From Pelodictyon phaeoclathratiforme BU-1 (GTDB lineage: Bacteria > Bacteroidota > Chlorobiia > Chlorobiales > Chlorobiaceae), in NCBI RefSeq assembly GCF_000020645.1, contig NC_011060.1, positions 1,118,501 to 1,182,500 of the forward strand: a stretch of 64,000 bases of DNA, written 5' to 3'. Shown here in pieces: positions 51,584 through 61,081 of this stretch. Position 1 is the stretch's first letter. The number at the start of each line of letters is the position of its first letter. Both the position numbers and the translations under genes were made by a program. The notes below the pieces were generated by a model. It had not been told where the DNA came from. It ran no database searches and was given only the letters and a program-made list of their open reading frames with translations.

Positions 51584-52807
51584 ATGGCAACCAAAAAACA
51601 GAGTATCGATCAAGCTGATGATTTGATGGGCCGGGTCATCCTGATTCTGGATCAGGCTCGGGCCAATGTGGTCCGGGCAGTCAACAGCAACATGGTGATT
51701 GCCTATTGGCTTGTCGGACGTGAAATTGTGCTTGAAATGCAGCAAGGTGAAGAGCGTGCCGGGTATCGCGAAACACTCTTGCGCAAACTTTCTGAAGGAC
51801 TTACTGCCCGATATGGTAAAGGGTTTTCAAACTCGAACCTGAAATATTTCCGCCAGTTTTATCGGGTTTATGCTGACCGTGTTCCGGCAATTGGCCACCT
51901 CTCAAGTGGCCAATTCGATACCATTGGTTTTGGTGTCAGCGAGATTGGCCACAAGCCATGTGGCCAATTGGACGTCAAGAGTGGTTTGGATACAACAACA
52001 TCCGGAGAGGGTCTCATCAATGATCTCTCTTTTGCGGCTGATAGCCAAAAATTGCTTGGGTTTTCAGCTTCGGTAAGCTGGAGCCATTATCGGGCACTGC
52101 TGAAGGTCGAAAACCGCAATGAGCGCCTTTTCTATGAGATTGAAACAGAAAAGGAAGGGTGGGATGTTTCCCACCTCGAAAAGCAGATTCACAGTTTTCT
52201 TTTTGCCCGTCTGCTCAAAAGCAGGGACAAAGAGGGTGTGTTCAGACTGGCCAGTGAAGGCCAAGTGGTCAGCAACCCTATAGACGTTATCAAACAGCCC
52301 TACATACTCGACTTTCTTGGCCTTCCGGAATTGAGCTGTTTTCAGGAATCGGATTTGGAGTCCGCCATTATTGAACATCTTCAGCCTTTTCTGTTAGAGC
52401 TGGGCAAGGGATTTGCTTTTGTTGCCCGGCAACATCGGGTGACAACCGAATCGCACCACTTTTATATTGACCTGGTCTTTTATAACTATCTGTTGAAATG
52501 CTTTGTGCTGATTGACCTGAAAATCGGGAAATTGACGCACCAGGATATTGGACAGATGGAGATGTATACACGGATGTTTGATGAGCTGCGGCGTAGCGAT
52601 AGCGATAACCCGACGGTCGGGTTGATTCTCTGTGCTGAACACGATGAGGTGGTGGCGAGGTATTCGGTGCTCAATGAGTACAAACAACTTTTTGCGTCAC
52701 GATATATGCTTTTTCTGCCGACTGAGGAAGAGCTGCAACGTGAGCTTGCCCGTGAACGCGGGCTTATTGAAGCAAGGAAAAGAGCCAGAAAGGAGGGTCA
52801 GGAGTGA
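51584..52807 (+). CDS. DUF1016 (YhcG-like) PD-(D/E)XK nuclease-family protein
   Basis: This 407-residue protein has an N-terminal helical DUF1016_N part (YWLVGREIVLEMQQGEERAGY). The linker is at about 100-165 and the C-terminal nuclease core contains FYIDLVFYNYLLKCFVLIDLKIGKLTH, here visible as YIDLVFYN and VLIDLKIGKLTHQD with the D...(D)xK metal site. The linker holds two perfect palindromes encoding GHLSSGQ and GHKPCGQ (listed separately). It lies 2 bases after mod and overlaps res by four bases, so it is a true member of the restriction operon. In other genomes DUF1016 genes often sit in restriction loci without a proven task. Confidence 0.88.
   Translation: MATKKQSIDQADDLMGRVILILDQARANVVRAVNSNMVIAYWLVGREIVLEMQQGEERAGYRETLLRKLSEGLTARYGKGFSNSNLKYFRQFYRVYADRVPAIGHLSSGQFDTIGFGVSEIGHKPCGQLDVKSGLDTTTSGEGLINDLSFAADSQKLLGFSASVSWSHYRALLKVENRNERLFYEIETEKEGWDVSHLEKQIHSFLFARLLKSRDKEGVFRLASEGQVVSNPIDVIKQPYILDFLGLPELSCFQESDLESAIIEHLQPFLLELGKGFAFVARQHRVTTESHHFYIDLVFYNYLLKCFVLIDLKIGKLTHQDIGQMEMYTRMFDELRRSDSDNPTVGLILCAEHDEVVARYSVLNEYKQLFASRYMLFLPTEEELQRELARERGLIEARKRARKEGQE
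51889..51968 (+). repeat. Pair of in-frame palindromes inside the first DUF1016 gene
   Basis: ATTGGCCAC-N7-GTGGCCAAT occurs twice, at 51890-51914 and 51944-51968, 54 bases apart. Both stems are identical and perfect (9 bp). The 7-base loops differ (CTCTCAA and AAGCCAT). The first stem extends one more pair to 51889-51915. Both are read in the same codon phase (IGHxxxGQ). Confidence 0.97.
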
Positions 52808-55779
52808 AACTGCACTTTGAACCGAACCTTGACTATCAACTACAGGCGGTTGAAGCGGTCTGCGACCTCTTTCGCGGGCAGGAGATCTGCCGCACGGAGT
52901 TTACCGTTACCATGCCGACCACGAAAGACATGCAGTTTCCTGGCATGGAGAGTGATCTTGGCATTGGCAACCGGCTTACGTTGCTTGATGATGACCTGCT
53001 CAAAAGCCTGCATGATATTCAGCTCCGCAACGGCCTGCCGCCTTCCGGAACCCTTGCTTCCGGCGACTTCACGGTAGAGATGGAGACCGGAACGGGCAAA
53101 ACCTACGTCTATCTGCGTACCATCTTTGAACTCAACAAGCGGTACGGCTTTACCAAGTTTGTGATTGTCGTCCCGTCAGTGGCTATCAAGGAGGGGGTTT
53201 ACAAAACCCTTCAGATTACCGAAGATCACTTCAAGGGGCTCTATGCCGGAGTACCTTTTGAATATTTCCTCTATGACTCCTCAAAACTGGGGCAGGTGCG
53301 TAATTTTGCCACCAGCTCGCAAATCCAGATTATGGTGATGACGGTTGGCGCCATCAACAAAAAGGATGTCAATAATATTTACGGTAAGGGTGCCAATGAG
53401 TCTACTGGCGGGGAAAAGCCGATTGATCTTGTCAAGGCGGTGCGGCCCATCCTGATTATTGATGAACCGCAAAGTGTGGATGGTGGTCTTTCCGGTGCTG
53501 GCAAAACCGCGCTCGATGCCATGAGCCCGCTTTGTACCTTGCGTTATTCCGCTACGCATGTGGACAAGCACCAGATGGTTTATCGTCTTGATGCGGTTGA
53601 TGCGCACGATAAGGGGCTGGTGAAGCAGATTGAGATTGCTGCCGCTACGGTGGAAGATGCCTTCAACAAGCCTTATGTTCGTCTCTTGAAGGTTGAGAAC
53701 AAGCGGGGCAGGATTTCCGCACTCGTTGAACTCGACAAGATGACGGCCAGCGGTGTCAGGCGAAAAGAGAGTGTTGTGGTTGATGGTGATAATCTTGAAA
53801 TGGTTACCGGACGGGCGATCTATGCTGATTGCTCTATCGGTGAAATTCGTGTTGAAAAGGGCAAGGAGTTTATGGAGTTGCGCTTCCCCGGTGGTGAGCA
53901 GTTCCTGAAACCTGGCGAGGCGTATGGAGATGTGGATGCTCTTGCCGTTCAGCGCCAGATGATTCGCCGTACCATCAAGGAGCACCTCGACAAGGAGCTG
54001 CGTCTGCGCCCGCAGGGTATCAAAGTGCTTTCGCTCTTCTTTATTGATGAGGTTGCCAAATACCGCTCTTACGACAGTGACGGTAACTCAGTGAAGGGCG
54101 ATTATGCCCGCATTTTCGAGGAGGAGTACCGCCGGGCGGCAAAGCTGCCTGATTATTTTACACTGTTCAGTGAGGTTGACCTGACGCATGCCCCCGAAGA
54201 GGTGCATAACGGCTATTTCTCGATCGACAAAAAAGGTGGCTGGACCAATACCGAGGAGAACAATCAGGGCAATCGTGAAAGTGCTGAACGGGCCTACAAC
54301 CTGATCATGAAGGAGAAAGAGAAGCTGCTCTCACTGGAGACACCACTGAAATTCATCTTTTCTCACTCTGCACTCAAGGAGGGGTGGGACAACCCCAATG
54401 TCTTCCAGATTTGTGCACTGCGTGAAATGGGCTCAGAGCGTGAACGCCGCCAGACGATAGGGCGTGGTCTGCGGTTATGCGTCAATCAGCACGGTCTGCG
54501 ACTGCGTGGATTTGAAGTCAATACGCTGACGGTTATTGCAACGGAGAGTTATGAGCAGTTTGCCGAAAATCTTCAGAGAGAGATTGAGGCTGAAACCGGT
54601 ATTCGATTCGGGATTGTCGAAGAACACCAGTTTGCGGCGATTTCCGTTACTACTGACGAAGGAGTCTCAGTTCCTCTTGGATTCGAGCAGTCGAAGCTCT
54701 TGTGGGAGCATCTGAAAGAGCAGAACTATATCGACAGTAAGGGCAAGGTGCAGGATTCGCTGAAAAGTGCGCTCAAGGAGGGGACTCTTCTTGTGCCGGA
54801 GCAATTCAGGCCACAGCTTGATCAGATTACCGCTGTACTGAAAAAGCTTGCAGGACGTCTGGAAATCAAGAATGCGAATGAGCGGAGACAGGTACACACC
54901 CGGCAGGCAGTGCTGCACAGTCCGGAATTCAAAGAGCTTTGGGAGCGTATCAAGCATAAAACGACCTATCGGGTGGAGTTCGACAATGAAAAGCTGGTGG
55001 AGAGCTGCATCAAGGCATTACAGAATGCTCCCGCCATTTTGAAGACACGCATGCAGTGGCACAAGGCTGAAATCGTTATTGGTAAATCGGGCGTTGAAGC
55101 TACTGAACGGAGTGGTGCCGCAACGGTTGTGCTTGATGAAAACGATATTGAGTTGCCTGACCTTCTTACGGATCTGCAGGATCGTACCCGGCTGACCCGC
55201 CGCACGATTCATCGTATTTTGATCGGAAGTGAGCGACTCGACGATTTTAAGCGTAACCCGCAACAGTTCATTGAGCTGGCAGCCGAAGCCATCAAGCGGT
55301 GCAAGCAACTCGCTGTTGTGGATGGCATCAAGTATCACCGCCTTGGTGACGAACATTTTTACGCCCAGGAGCTTTTTGAGCAACAGGAACTTACTGGTTA
55401 CCTCAAGAACCTTATCCCGGTTCAGAAATCAGTCTATGAGCAGGTGGTCTATGACTCCGATCCCGAAGCAACTTTTGCTGATCAGTTGGAGAAGAATCTG
55501 GCCATCAAGGTCTATGCAAAGCTTCCGGGATGGTTCAGGATTCCAACACCACTCGATACCTACAATCCCGACTGGGCGGTACTCGTCGAAAAGGATGGCG
55601 AAGAGCGAATCTACTTTGTTGTCGAGACCAAGAGCAGCCTGTTTACCGATGACCTGCGTGACAAGGAGAGTGCAAAGATTGAGTGCGGCAAAGCTCACTT
55701 CAAGGCGCTCAGTATTTGCGAAACCCCCGCAAGGTATGTTGTGGCCCGCTCTTTGGATGACGTGCTGAACAGGGTTTAA
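52804..55779 (+). CDS. Type III restriction endonuclease subunit (Res)
   Basis: Res is the helicase-nuclease that cuts DNA when it meets unmodified Mod target sites. The 991-residue protein starts at a GTG overlapping DUF1016. METGTGKT at 93-100 is Walker A, IDEPQSVDG near 220 is motif II, and FSHSALKEGWDNPNVFQ with QTIGRGLRL form the C-lobe. The nuclease site NPDW (P922-D923) and V940-E941-T942-K943 gives a complete PD...ExK. All expected catalytic residues are present, so restriction should be active. It ends the operon. Confidence 0.94.
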   Translation: MKLHFEPNLDYQLQAVEAVCDLFRGQEICRTEFTVTMPTTKDMQFPGMESDLGIGNRLTLLDDDLLKSLHDIQLRNGLPPSGTLASGDFTVEMETGTGKTYVYLRTIFELNKRYGFTKFVIVVPSVAIKEGVYKTLQITEDHFKGLYAGVPFEYFLYDSSKLGQVRNFATSSQIQIMVMTVGAINKKDVNNIYGKGANESTGGEKPIDLVKAVRPILIIDEPQSVDGGLSGAGKTALDAMSPLCTLRYSATHVDKHQMVYRLDAVDAHDKGLVKQIEIAAATVEDAFNKPYVRLLKVENKRGRISALVELDKMTASGVRRKESVVVDGDNLEMVTGRAIYADCSIGEIRVEKGKEFMELRFPGGEQFLKPGEAYGDVDALAVQRQMIRRTIKEHLDKELRLRPQGIKVLSLFFIDEVAKYRSYDSDGNSVKGDYARIFEEEYRRAAKLPDYFTLFSEVDLTHAPEEVHNGYFSIDKKGGWTNTEENNQGNRESAERAYNLIMKEKEKLLSLETPLKFIFSHSALKEGWDNPNVFQICALREMGSERERRQTIGRGLRLCVNQHGLRLRGFEVNTLTVIATESYEQFAENLQREIEAETGIRFGIVEEHQFAAISVTTDEGVSVPLGFEQSKLLWEHLKEQNYIDSKGKVQDSLKSALKEGTLLVPEQFRPQLDQITAVLKKLAGRLEIKNANERRQVHTRQAVLHSPEFKELWERIKHKTTYRVEFDNEKLVESCIKALQNAPAILKTRMQWHKAEIVIGKSGVEATERSGAATVVLDENDIELPDLLTDLQDRTRLTRRTIHRILIGSERLDDFKRNPQQFIELAAEAIKRCKQLAVVDGIKYHRLGDEHFYAQELFEQQELTGYLKNLIPVQKSVYEQVVYDSDPEATFADQLEKNLAIKVYAKLPGWFRIPTPLDTYNPDWAVLVEKDGEERIYFVVETKSSLFTDDLRDKESAKIECGKAHFKALSICETPARYVVARSLDDVLNRV

Positions 55780-55899
55780 TGCATCCAGAGCTTGGAAGAA
55801 GCATTTCTTGTTCAGCTTATTTTTTTAGAAGACTTATCCGAAAAAAAACGAGATACTGTAAGAAGTTCGGGATTTTGAACAGCGAACGAGAGTTTTTCC

Positions 55900-56949
55900 A
55901 TGAACACAGCTAAATTAAGACAACAATACCAATATGTCGCGTTCATCAGTTATAGCCACACTGATGCAAAGGTTGCAGAATGGCTTCATCGAAAGCTTGA
56001 GTCCTATAGGCTTCCCAATGCTGTACTCCGGAAATCTGATGGGTAACTTCCCAGGCATGTTCGCCCGATATTCAGGGATATAGCAGATTTATCATCAGGT
56101 TCATTGGTCAGGACATTGAGAGAAGAGATTGGCCAGTCGCAGTTTCTTATTGTCATATGCTCGCCTGACAGCGCGAAATCGGAATGGGTCGAAATGGAAG
56201 TGAGTCATTTTCTGACCCTTCGTGGCCATGAGTTTGTGATTCCGGTGATCATCAAGGGAACCCCTTACGCCAAGGACGCAGTAGACGAATGTCTGCCGCT
56301 ATCCCTGTTGCGCACTGAAGTCGACCTCCTCGGTATTTCGTTTGCCGGACAATCGAAAGAACAAGTGCTCCTCAAAACGGTCTCTGCCTTGCTGGATATC
56401 AAGTACGACTCGCTTTATGATCGGCACCGCCGGCGACAGCGCCGACAAAGGATGGTTGCTGCAACTGTCGCAACCGTTATGTTTGTCATCGTGCTAACGG
56501 CTGCTCTATTCAGTATTATGCAATGGAATCGGGCGGAGCAGCGTCGCGCCGAGGCAGAGCAGCTCCTCAATTATTTGCTTTTGGACCTTCACCCTAAACT
56601 GCAGCAATTTGGACGTCTGGATATCCTGGAGAGCGTCGCGGAGCAATCACGCGAGTACATTGATTATATTTCCACGGATGTCAGGGATCCCATTGACGCT
56701 ATTCAGGCGATTTCGTTACGCAGAAACATGGCTGAAGTGTATCAGAGTGTCGGCAAGCTCGAGAACGCTGAAACCTTACACCTGAAGAATATTTCTGTAC
56801 TTAAGAAATTGGAACAGATTGATCCAAAGGTGGGGATTATCCATCTTCTCAAAGGAGAAGAGCATCAGGCTTTGGCCAGTATCCGAAAAACAGAGGGTCG
56901 ATTTCAGGATGCATTGCATGAGACACCCATGAAAGAAAAACTCAAATAA
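55900..56949 (+). pseudogene. TIR-domain membrane protein gene broken by an in-frame TAA
   Basis: The ATG at 55900 opens a TIR domain (YVAFISYSHTDAKVAEWLHR, later VICSPDSAKSEWVEMEV with the catalytic-type glutamate, FVIPVIIKGTPY). A TAA at 56044-56046 interrupts it after codon 48 in a loop before PIFRDIADL, and the same frame continues. One transmembrane helix follows near 56460-56520, then a helical region like the TPR section of TIR-TM-TPR proteins. The end at 56949 is abrupt and TPR units are missing, so the 3' part is lost as well. TIR domains cleave NAD+ or make signal nucleotides in anti-phage defence; this copy looks dead unless the TAA is read through. Confidence 0.85.
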
Positions 56950-57104
56950 TAGAAGGCACGCGCTATCAGCAGGAACTGGAATTTCGTACAAGACAGCTAG
57001 ACGAGGAGCAAAAAGAAAGGGAGCGGCATACGACATGGCTGGAGCAAGAAACAACAAAACTTAGGGAAGTTTCGGCTTTTTTTTCCAGCGAGATCGCCAA
57101 TCAA

Positions 57105-58226
57105 TTGACAAAAGATTCCAGTTGGGCTACTGCTGCATTGCTTAAGGCGAAACTTACTCCGCACGCTCAAACACTGTTTGCCACACGCAGTTTGCACTAT
57201 CATGAAGAAAAGGAACACATTGCAGAACAATTTGCTCAACTGCTATTGCGACGCTGTAAAAGATTAATTGAGGATCGCGATGAGCCAGCTAGAGTGTTGC
57301 TTATAATGGACGCAGGAACGACGCTATATCCATTTTTTGAAAACATTGGACGCGAGTGTGTTCGCAGTTATAACAATAGAGAAAGTTGGGTTGATCACTT
57401 TTCCATTGTAACCAATAATTTAGCAGGAATTGACTCACTTATGGAGCACGCATGTATTTCACGTGAAAGCAGATATGCCCCACTCGCCGTCGAATGTCAT
57501 TGTCTGCCGGGTCACCCAATGCCAATCTTTTCCGGCGTTGCAGGTATTAAGACGATTCATGCAATAAAATCACTGCGTACAGATTATGCTAACCACGAAT
57601 TTGATAGGATTGACAATGTGAGTGCAACAACCACAGACGTACATAGAAGGCTTTTGATAATTATTTTGACAACGGGTAATTGGCTTCGCATCAGACGTCA
57701 TGATCCTCCATGTCCGGTACCATTGGCACGCACATCAGAACATTTTCAGGTTAAGCAAGAGTTGATAAATATATGTGACGAAGCTTATATTATTGCCCCA
57801 CTTGGAAAGGTTTTATTTAATTGTGCTCCCAATGAAATTAATAATGCGCTTGGTTATGATGATACACAGGCATCCCCAGATAAGGAGCCATATTCCGAAA
57901 TCACCGTCACCGACGATCAGGCGAAACGCATTAAGCTAGTTACCACCTCACGAATTGAGCGCAGGCTGTTATTTCCTCTTAGCCAAAAGCTTAAGGCTGT
58001 ATTGGAATATGTTGAAGCACACAACTATGATGATGTTATTAATAAGCCTATTGAAGTCATGCCTCACGTATTCATTCCTTTTGATCGGCTACCGAATAAT
58101 AGATGGCTGGAGTTAGAGGAAGAATTTCCTCATAGAAATACCAGGGGGGAATCATTTTTGGAAAGGTTCTATGATATCCATATTTCAAATTGGTCGGCGC
58201 ATCATGGTACCGAAGAGAATGTGTAG
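57105..58226 (+). CDS. DeoR-C/ISOCOT-like sensor domain protein, 5' truncated
   Basis: The first possible start is a TTG at 57105, but the frame is open from 56922 and codes a charged coiled coil (RQLDEEQKERERH region) with no start codon, so the true 5' end has been lost. From the TTG the protein has 373 residues. Residues 60-110 read LIMDAGTTLYPFFENIG and FSIVTNNLAGIDSLM, the phosphosugar-binding pattern of DeoR C-terminal/ISOCOT domains. No helix-turn-helix is seen. The rest is unknown. It is AT-rich and follows the broken TIR gene directly, which suggests a fused remnant of a sensor-effector system. Activity is doubtful. Confidence 0.55.
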   Translation: MTKDSSWATAALLKAKLTPHAQTLFATRSLHYHEEKEHIAEQFAQLLLRRCKRLIEDRDEPARVLLIMDAGTTLYPFFENIGRECVRSYNNRESWVDHFSIVTNNLAGIDSLMEHACISRESRYAPLAVECHCLPGHPMPIFSGVAGIKTIHAIKSLRTDYANHEFDRIDNVSATTTDVHRRLLIIILTTGNWLRIRRHDPPCPVPLARTSEHFQVKQELINICDEAYIIAPLGKVLFNCAPNEINNALGYDDTQASPDKEPYSEITVTDDQAKRIKLVTTSRIERRLLFPLSQKLKAVLEYVEAHNYDDVINKPIEVMPHVFIPFDRLPNNRWLELEEEFPHRNTRGESFLERFYDIHISNWSAHHGTEENV

Positions 58227-58769
58227 CTTTTTACAAGTTAGGGTTGTTTCAAGAAGTGGATCTCAGAATACATTAAGAGAGTTGCTTGGTGTGTAAAACG
58301 CTTTTATGTAATGAATTAAAGTCCATGTAATTTCTTTAAAAACTTTGGACTGTCTTATAGTTGTCAGTTCGACGTGAAGTCGCGTAGTAGAGTTGTCCAG
58401 TAAAACGGATCAGTTGTTCAGTCAGCGGAGCCCAACAATACATTCAGGATAAATAAATTGCGTTGTGTGAAGCCGTCGGAAAAATACCCGCAGGAAACTG
58501 TAGACAAATCCGTGAGGGAAGGTTGAATCTGCTCGTAACAGGTGGAGAAGTGCGAGGGCTAGCAGGTATTGCCAAGTGTCTTGCTGATACCAAGCCTCTC
58601 GGCAAGCGTTTTGAGTGCATACACCACACCAACGCGAAGCCCCTCATGTAGTTCAACATCAATTTAGGGACTACAATTTTTATATCTTTTCCTTATAAAA
58701 ATAATTCTTATAAGGAGTTAACGAAAATAATCTTGGAACTTCCGTTGAAAACAGGGAGGGTGTGTAAGC
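58227..58769. other. Intergenic stretch of 543 bases without a supported gene
   Basis: No reading frame has recognisable protein character. A 62-codon plus-strand frame at 58463-58651 has no family match that I can name. The segment around 58460-58600 has purine-rich, RNA-like composition and could be the remains of a structured RNA or intron, but I cannot support that. A Shine-Dalgarno-like GGGAGGG precedes the next gene. Confidence 0.5.
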
Positions 58770-59948
58770 ATGGCAACTCCTGCGTTATTTTCATTGTCGT
58801 TCGAGCAACTTGTTGCTGCTATCGGGCAGGTTCATGCTGAACTGGCGGCACAAGCTTCCCGGGCGGTTAACACCAGCCTGACGCTTCGCAACTGGCTTAT
58901 CGGTTGCTATATCTCCGAGTACGAGTTGCGGGGGGCCGATCGCGCCCGATATGGGGACAAAATTATTGAGCAGTTATCTGAACGGTTGATGCTGGCGGGT
59001 GTCAGCCGGTCAGAAGCACGGGAACTGAGGCGATACCGTAAATTTTATTTGACTTACCCTTCAATTCGGGAGTCGCTGTCTCCCGAATTGATAAGCAAGC
59101 TTTTGCCATTCGCGACCACGGTCAACTTTCGGGAGTCACTGTCTCCCGAATCGGGGGTTGCGCCCGATGAACTGTTGAGCAGGATTTCGTTCAGTCATTT
59201 TGCTGAACTGCTGCGATGTGAAGATGCGACCAAACGTAGCTTTTATGAGGTAGAGTCTATTCAGGGAAGCTGGACGGTGCGTGAGCTGAAACGGCAGATT
59301 CACAGTCTCTACTATGAACGCTCCGGCCTTTCCCGCGACAAGCAAAAGCTTTCGAGGCTTACTCACCAGCAGGCAGAGCGGCAAGGCCCTCTCCTTGATA
59401 TCCGCGATCCCTATTTGTTTGAATTTCTCGGGCTGAAATCCAAAGAGGTCATGGGAGAGTCGCGGCTCGAAGATCTGCTTATCGACAAGTTTTAAGATTT
59501 CCTCCTTGAACTGGGGCAAGGCTTCTGCTCTGAAGCGCTTCAGAAACGCATCTTGATCGGCGATAAGTACTACTTTGTCGATCTGGTTTTTTATCATCGT
59601 ATTCTGAAATGCCATGTGCTGGTTGAGCTGAAACTTGCCGAGTTCAGCCATGAAAACATTGGTCAGCTCAATACCTATGTGAGCTGGTACAGAAAGTGTA
59701 TGATGCGTGAAGATGACAATCCACCCATAGGAATTCTTTTGTGTACTCATAAGAACCACTCTCTGGTTGAATTTGCTTTGGCAGGAATTGATAATCAGCT
59801 TTTTGTCTCCAAGTATCTGCTGGAGCTGCCAAAGAAAGAGGAGATGCAGCGTTTCATTGAGGAGCAACTGGCAGCGGGAGATGGTGGCAGTGCAGATCAC
59901 CAGCAAACGCTAGGAATGGAATCCTCAGATGACAAGGGAGGTAACTGA
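58770..59948 (+). pseudogene. Second DUF1016 (YhcG-like) nuclease gene, broken by an in-frame TAA
   Basis: The ATG at 58770 opens a DUF1016 N-terminal part (TLRNWLIGCYISEYELRGADRARYG) followed by the linker and the central SFSHFAELLRCED block. A TAA at 59493-59495 interrupts it after LIDKF. The same frame continues for 151 codons with FVDLVFYHRILKCHVLVELKLAEF, the nuclease core. An uninterrupted protein would be 392 residues, like its neighbour at 51584. The linker also holds two palindromes. It is either a nonsense pseudogene or requires readthrough. It is not closely similar to the first DUF1016 copy, so it is not a recent duplicate. Confidence 0.88.
59062..59150 (+). repeat. Pair of in-frame palindromes inside the second DUF1016 gene
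   Basis: CAATTCGGGAG-N7-CTCCCGAATTG lies at 59062-59090 (11-bp perfect stem). TTCGGGAG-N7-CTCCCGAA lies at 59128-59150 (8-bp perfect stem). The 23-base cores differ at one base only, in the loop (TCGCTGT, TCACTGT). The spacing is 63 bases, in frame, coding RESLSPE twice. Confidence 0.97.
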
Positions 59949-60481
59949 TGGTCTGAGGATGACAAAAACAGAGAGGTTCTGCCGATTTATTTGCTGAAGC
60001 GGGCGTGTTGGGTTGTAAGTCTGGCAAAAACCTCCTTGCAGGGCGTTTCACCTATCATAAAACGTTTTAGCCTACCCCTGCAAATGTATTCGATGATATG
60101 CTTGTGACGCTTCTAATACTTTAGGTGCTGCTCACTTCTCTTTTGAAAACCTGAAGGGGGTAACAGGTGAGGCGACCCTTGCAGTCGGAATGGCTTAATT
60201 GCTCAGGTAAGCGAGTGCCTATCCAGAATCCTTTTCATTCTCAAGTGCCTCATCAAACAGTTTTGACACTAGTTTTGCCAATTCATCCATGTTAACAATT
60301 TCCTATCGAAAACCACAGCACAATGTTTATGATCACACTCTACGAGCCTGATTGGGTAGCGTAATTGGTCCATTGTAACAGCTATTTTCACTTAATTGGG
60401 GTCGATTCAGGAAACGGATTTAAAGCTCGATAATGATTATTGGATGCTGGAATCCATCGGTAAAGCGTCTGAACAGAGCCC
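59949..60481. other. Intergenic stretch of 533 bases
   Basis: No supported gene. A plus-strand frame ending near 60199 has a short run AHFSFENLKGVTGEA that looks like a scrap of coding sequence. A 23-codon minus-strand frame (60219-60290) with AGGA upstream is too short to judge. The two DUF1016/Septu-like units meet here. Confidence 0.5.
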
Positions 60482-61081
60482 TTATAGCAACCCCTGACGC
60501 TGGGCCTCCAACCATACGAAAGGGGAACGTTTCCTTAAAAACTCGGCGGTGTATTCACCTTCACAATAATCTTGATAATGCCGAGCTCGTATCTCCCGAC
60601 ATCCAGCATCATCCAAATTCAGTCGTTCTATCGAAGCCTGAACGGTTCTCTGCTGATCAGGCGTTAATATTGGATTGGGATAAATTCGTCCAGTAATAGG
60701 TTCAAGACGGAACCAGCCATTTTCTATCTCGAAAGGATCAAGTACATCGTCGTATTCTCGTTTGCGACTATTCATGCGAGAACACGTAAGGCGGTAATTA
60801 CTCCACTCGTAAGCCAAATCAGCCCGTTTTGATTTAGCAATGAAATGATCGACTGAACCACCTCCTGTGACCCGCTCGAAAAAAACAGCTAAATAAGCAC
60901 AGCAACCGTTATAAGTTGTATGCAAATCATCAAGGCAGAAGCGCCAATAAGGCTCAACATCAGTTTTTGGCGGTAGCGGTTTATCAAGAGGAATGTTCTT
61001 TTCTATGAGCCGAGCAAGTCCCTTTTGCCGGACATTCGAATTGAACGAATCTGGCTCGGTTTGTGCATCAACATGAATCAT
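60482..61081 (-). CDS. HNH endonuclease, PtuB-like
   Basis: This ~199-residue protein starts at the ATG overlapping the ATPase stop (ATGA at 61081-61078); a start three codons upstream is also possible. The HNH core reads CCAYLAVFFERVTGGGSVDHF, with the metal-site histidine in SVDHFIAKSK and asparagines in WSNYRLTCSRMNSRK, followed by DVLDPFEIENGWF. With the AAA ATPase it forms a two-gene unit like Septu (PtuA ATPase, PtuB HNH), a known anti-phage design in which the nuclease damages nucleic acid on infection. Assignment to Septu proper needs alignment. Confidence 0.78.
   Translation of the reverse strand: MIHVDAQTEPDSFNSNVRQKGLARLIEKNIPLDKPLPPKTDVEPYWRFCLDDLHTTYNGCCAYLAVFFERVTGGGSVDHFIAKSKRADLAYEWSNYRLTCSRMNSRKREYDDVLDPFEIENGWFRLEPITGRIYPNPILTPDQQRTVQASIERLNLDDAGCREIRARHYQDYCEGEYTAEFLRKRSPFVWLEAQRQGLL

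Noticed and set aside
58463..58651. 62-codon frame in a purine-rich stretch, considered as intron or RNA remnant
   Set aside because: No recognisable intron domain V, RT or protein motif.
60219..60290. 23-codon minus-strand frame with AGGA upstream
   Set aside because: Too short to distinguish from chance.
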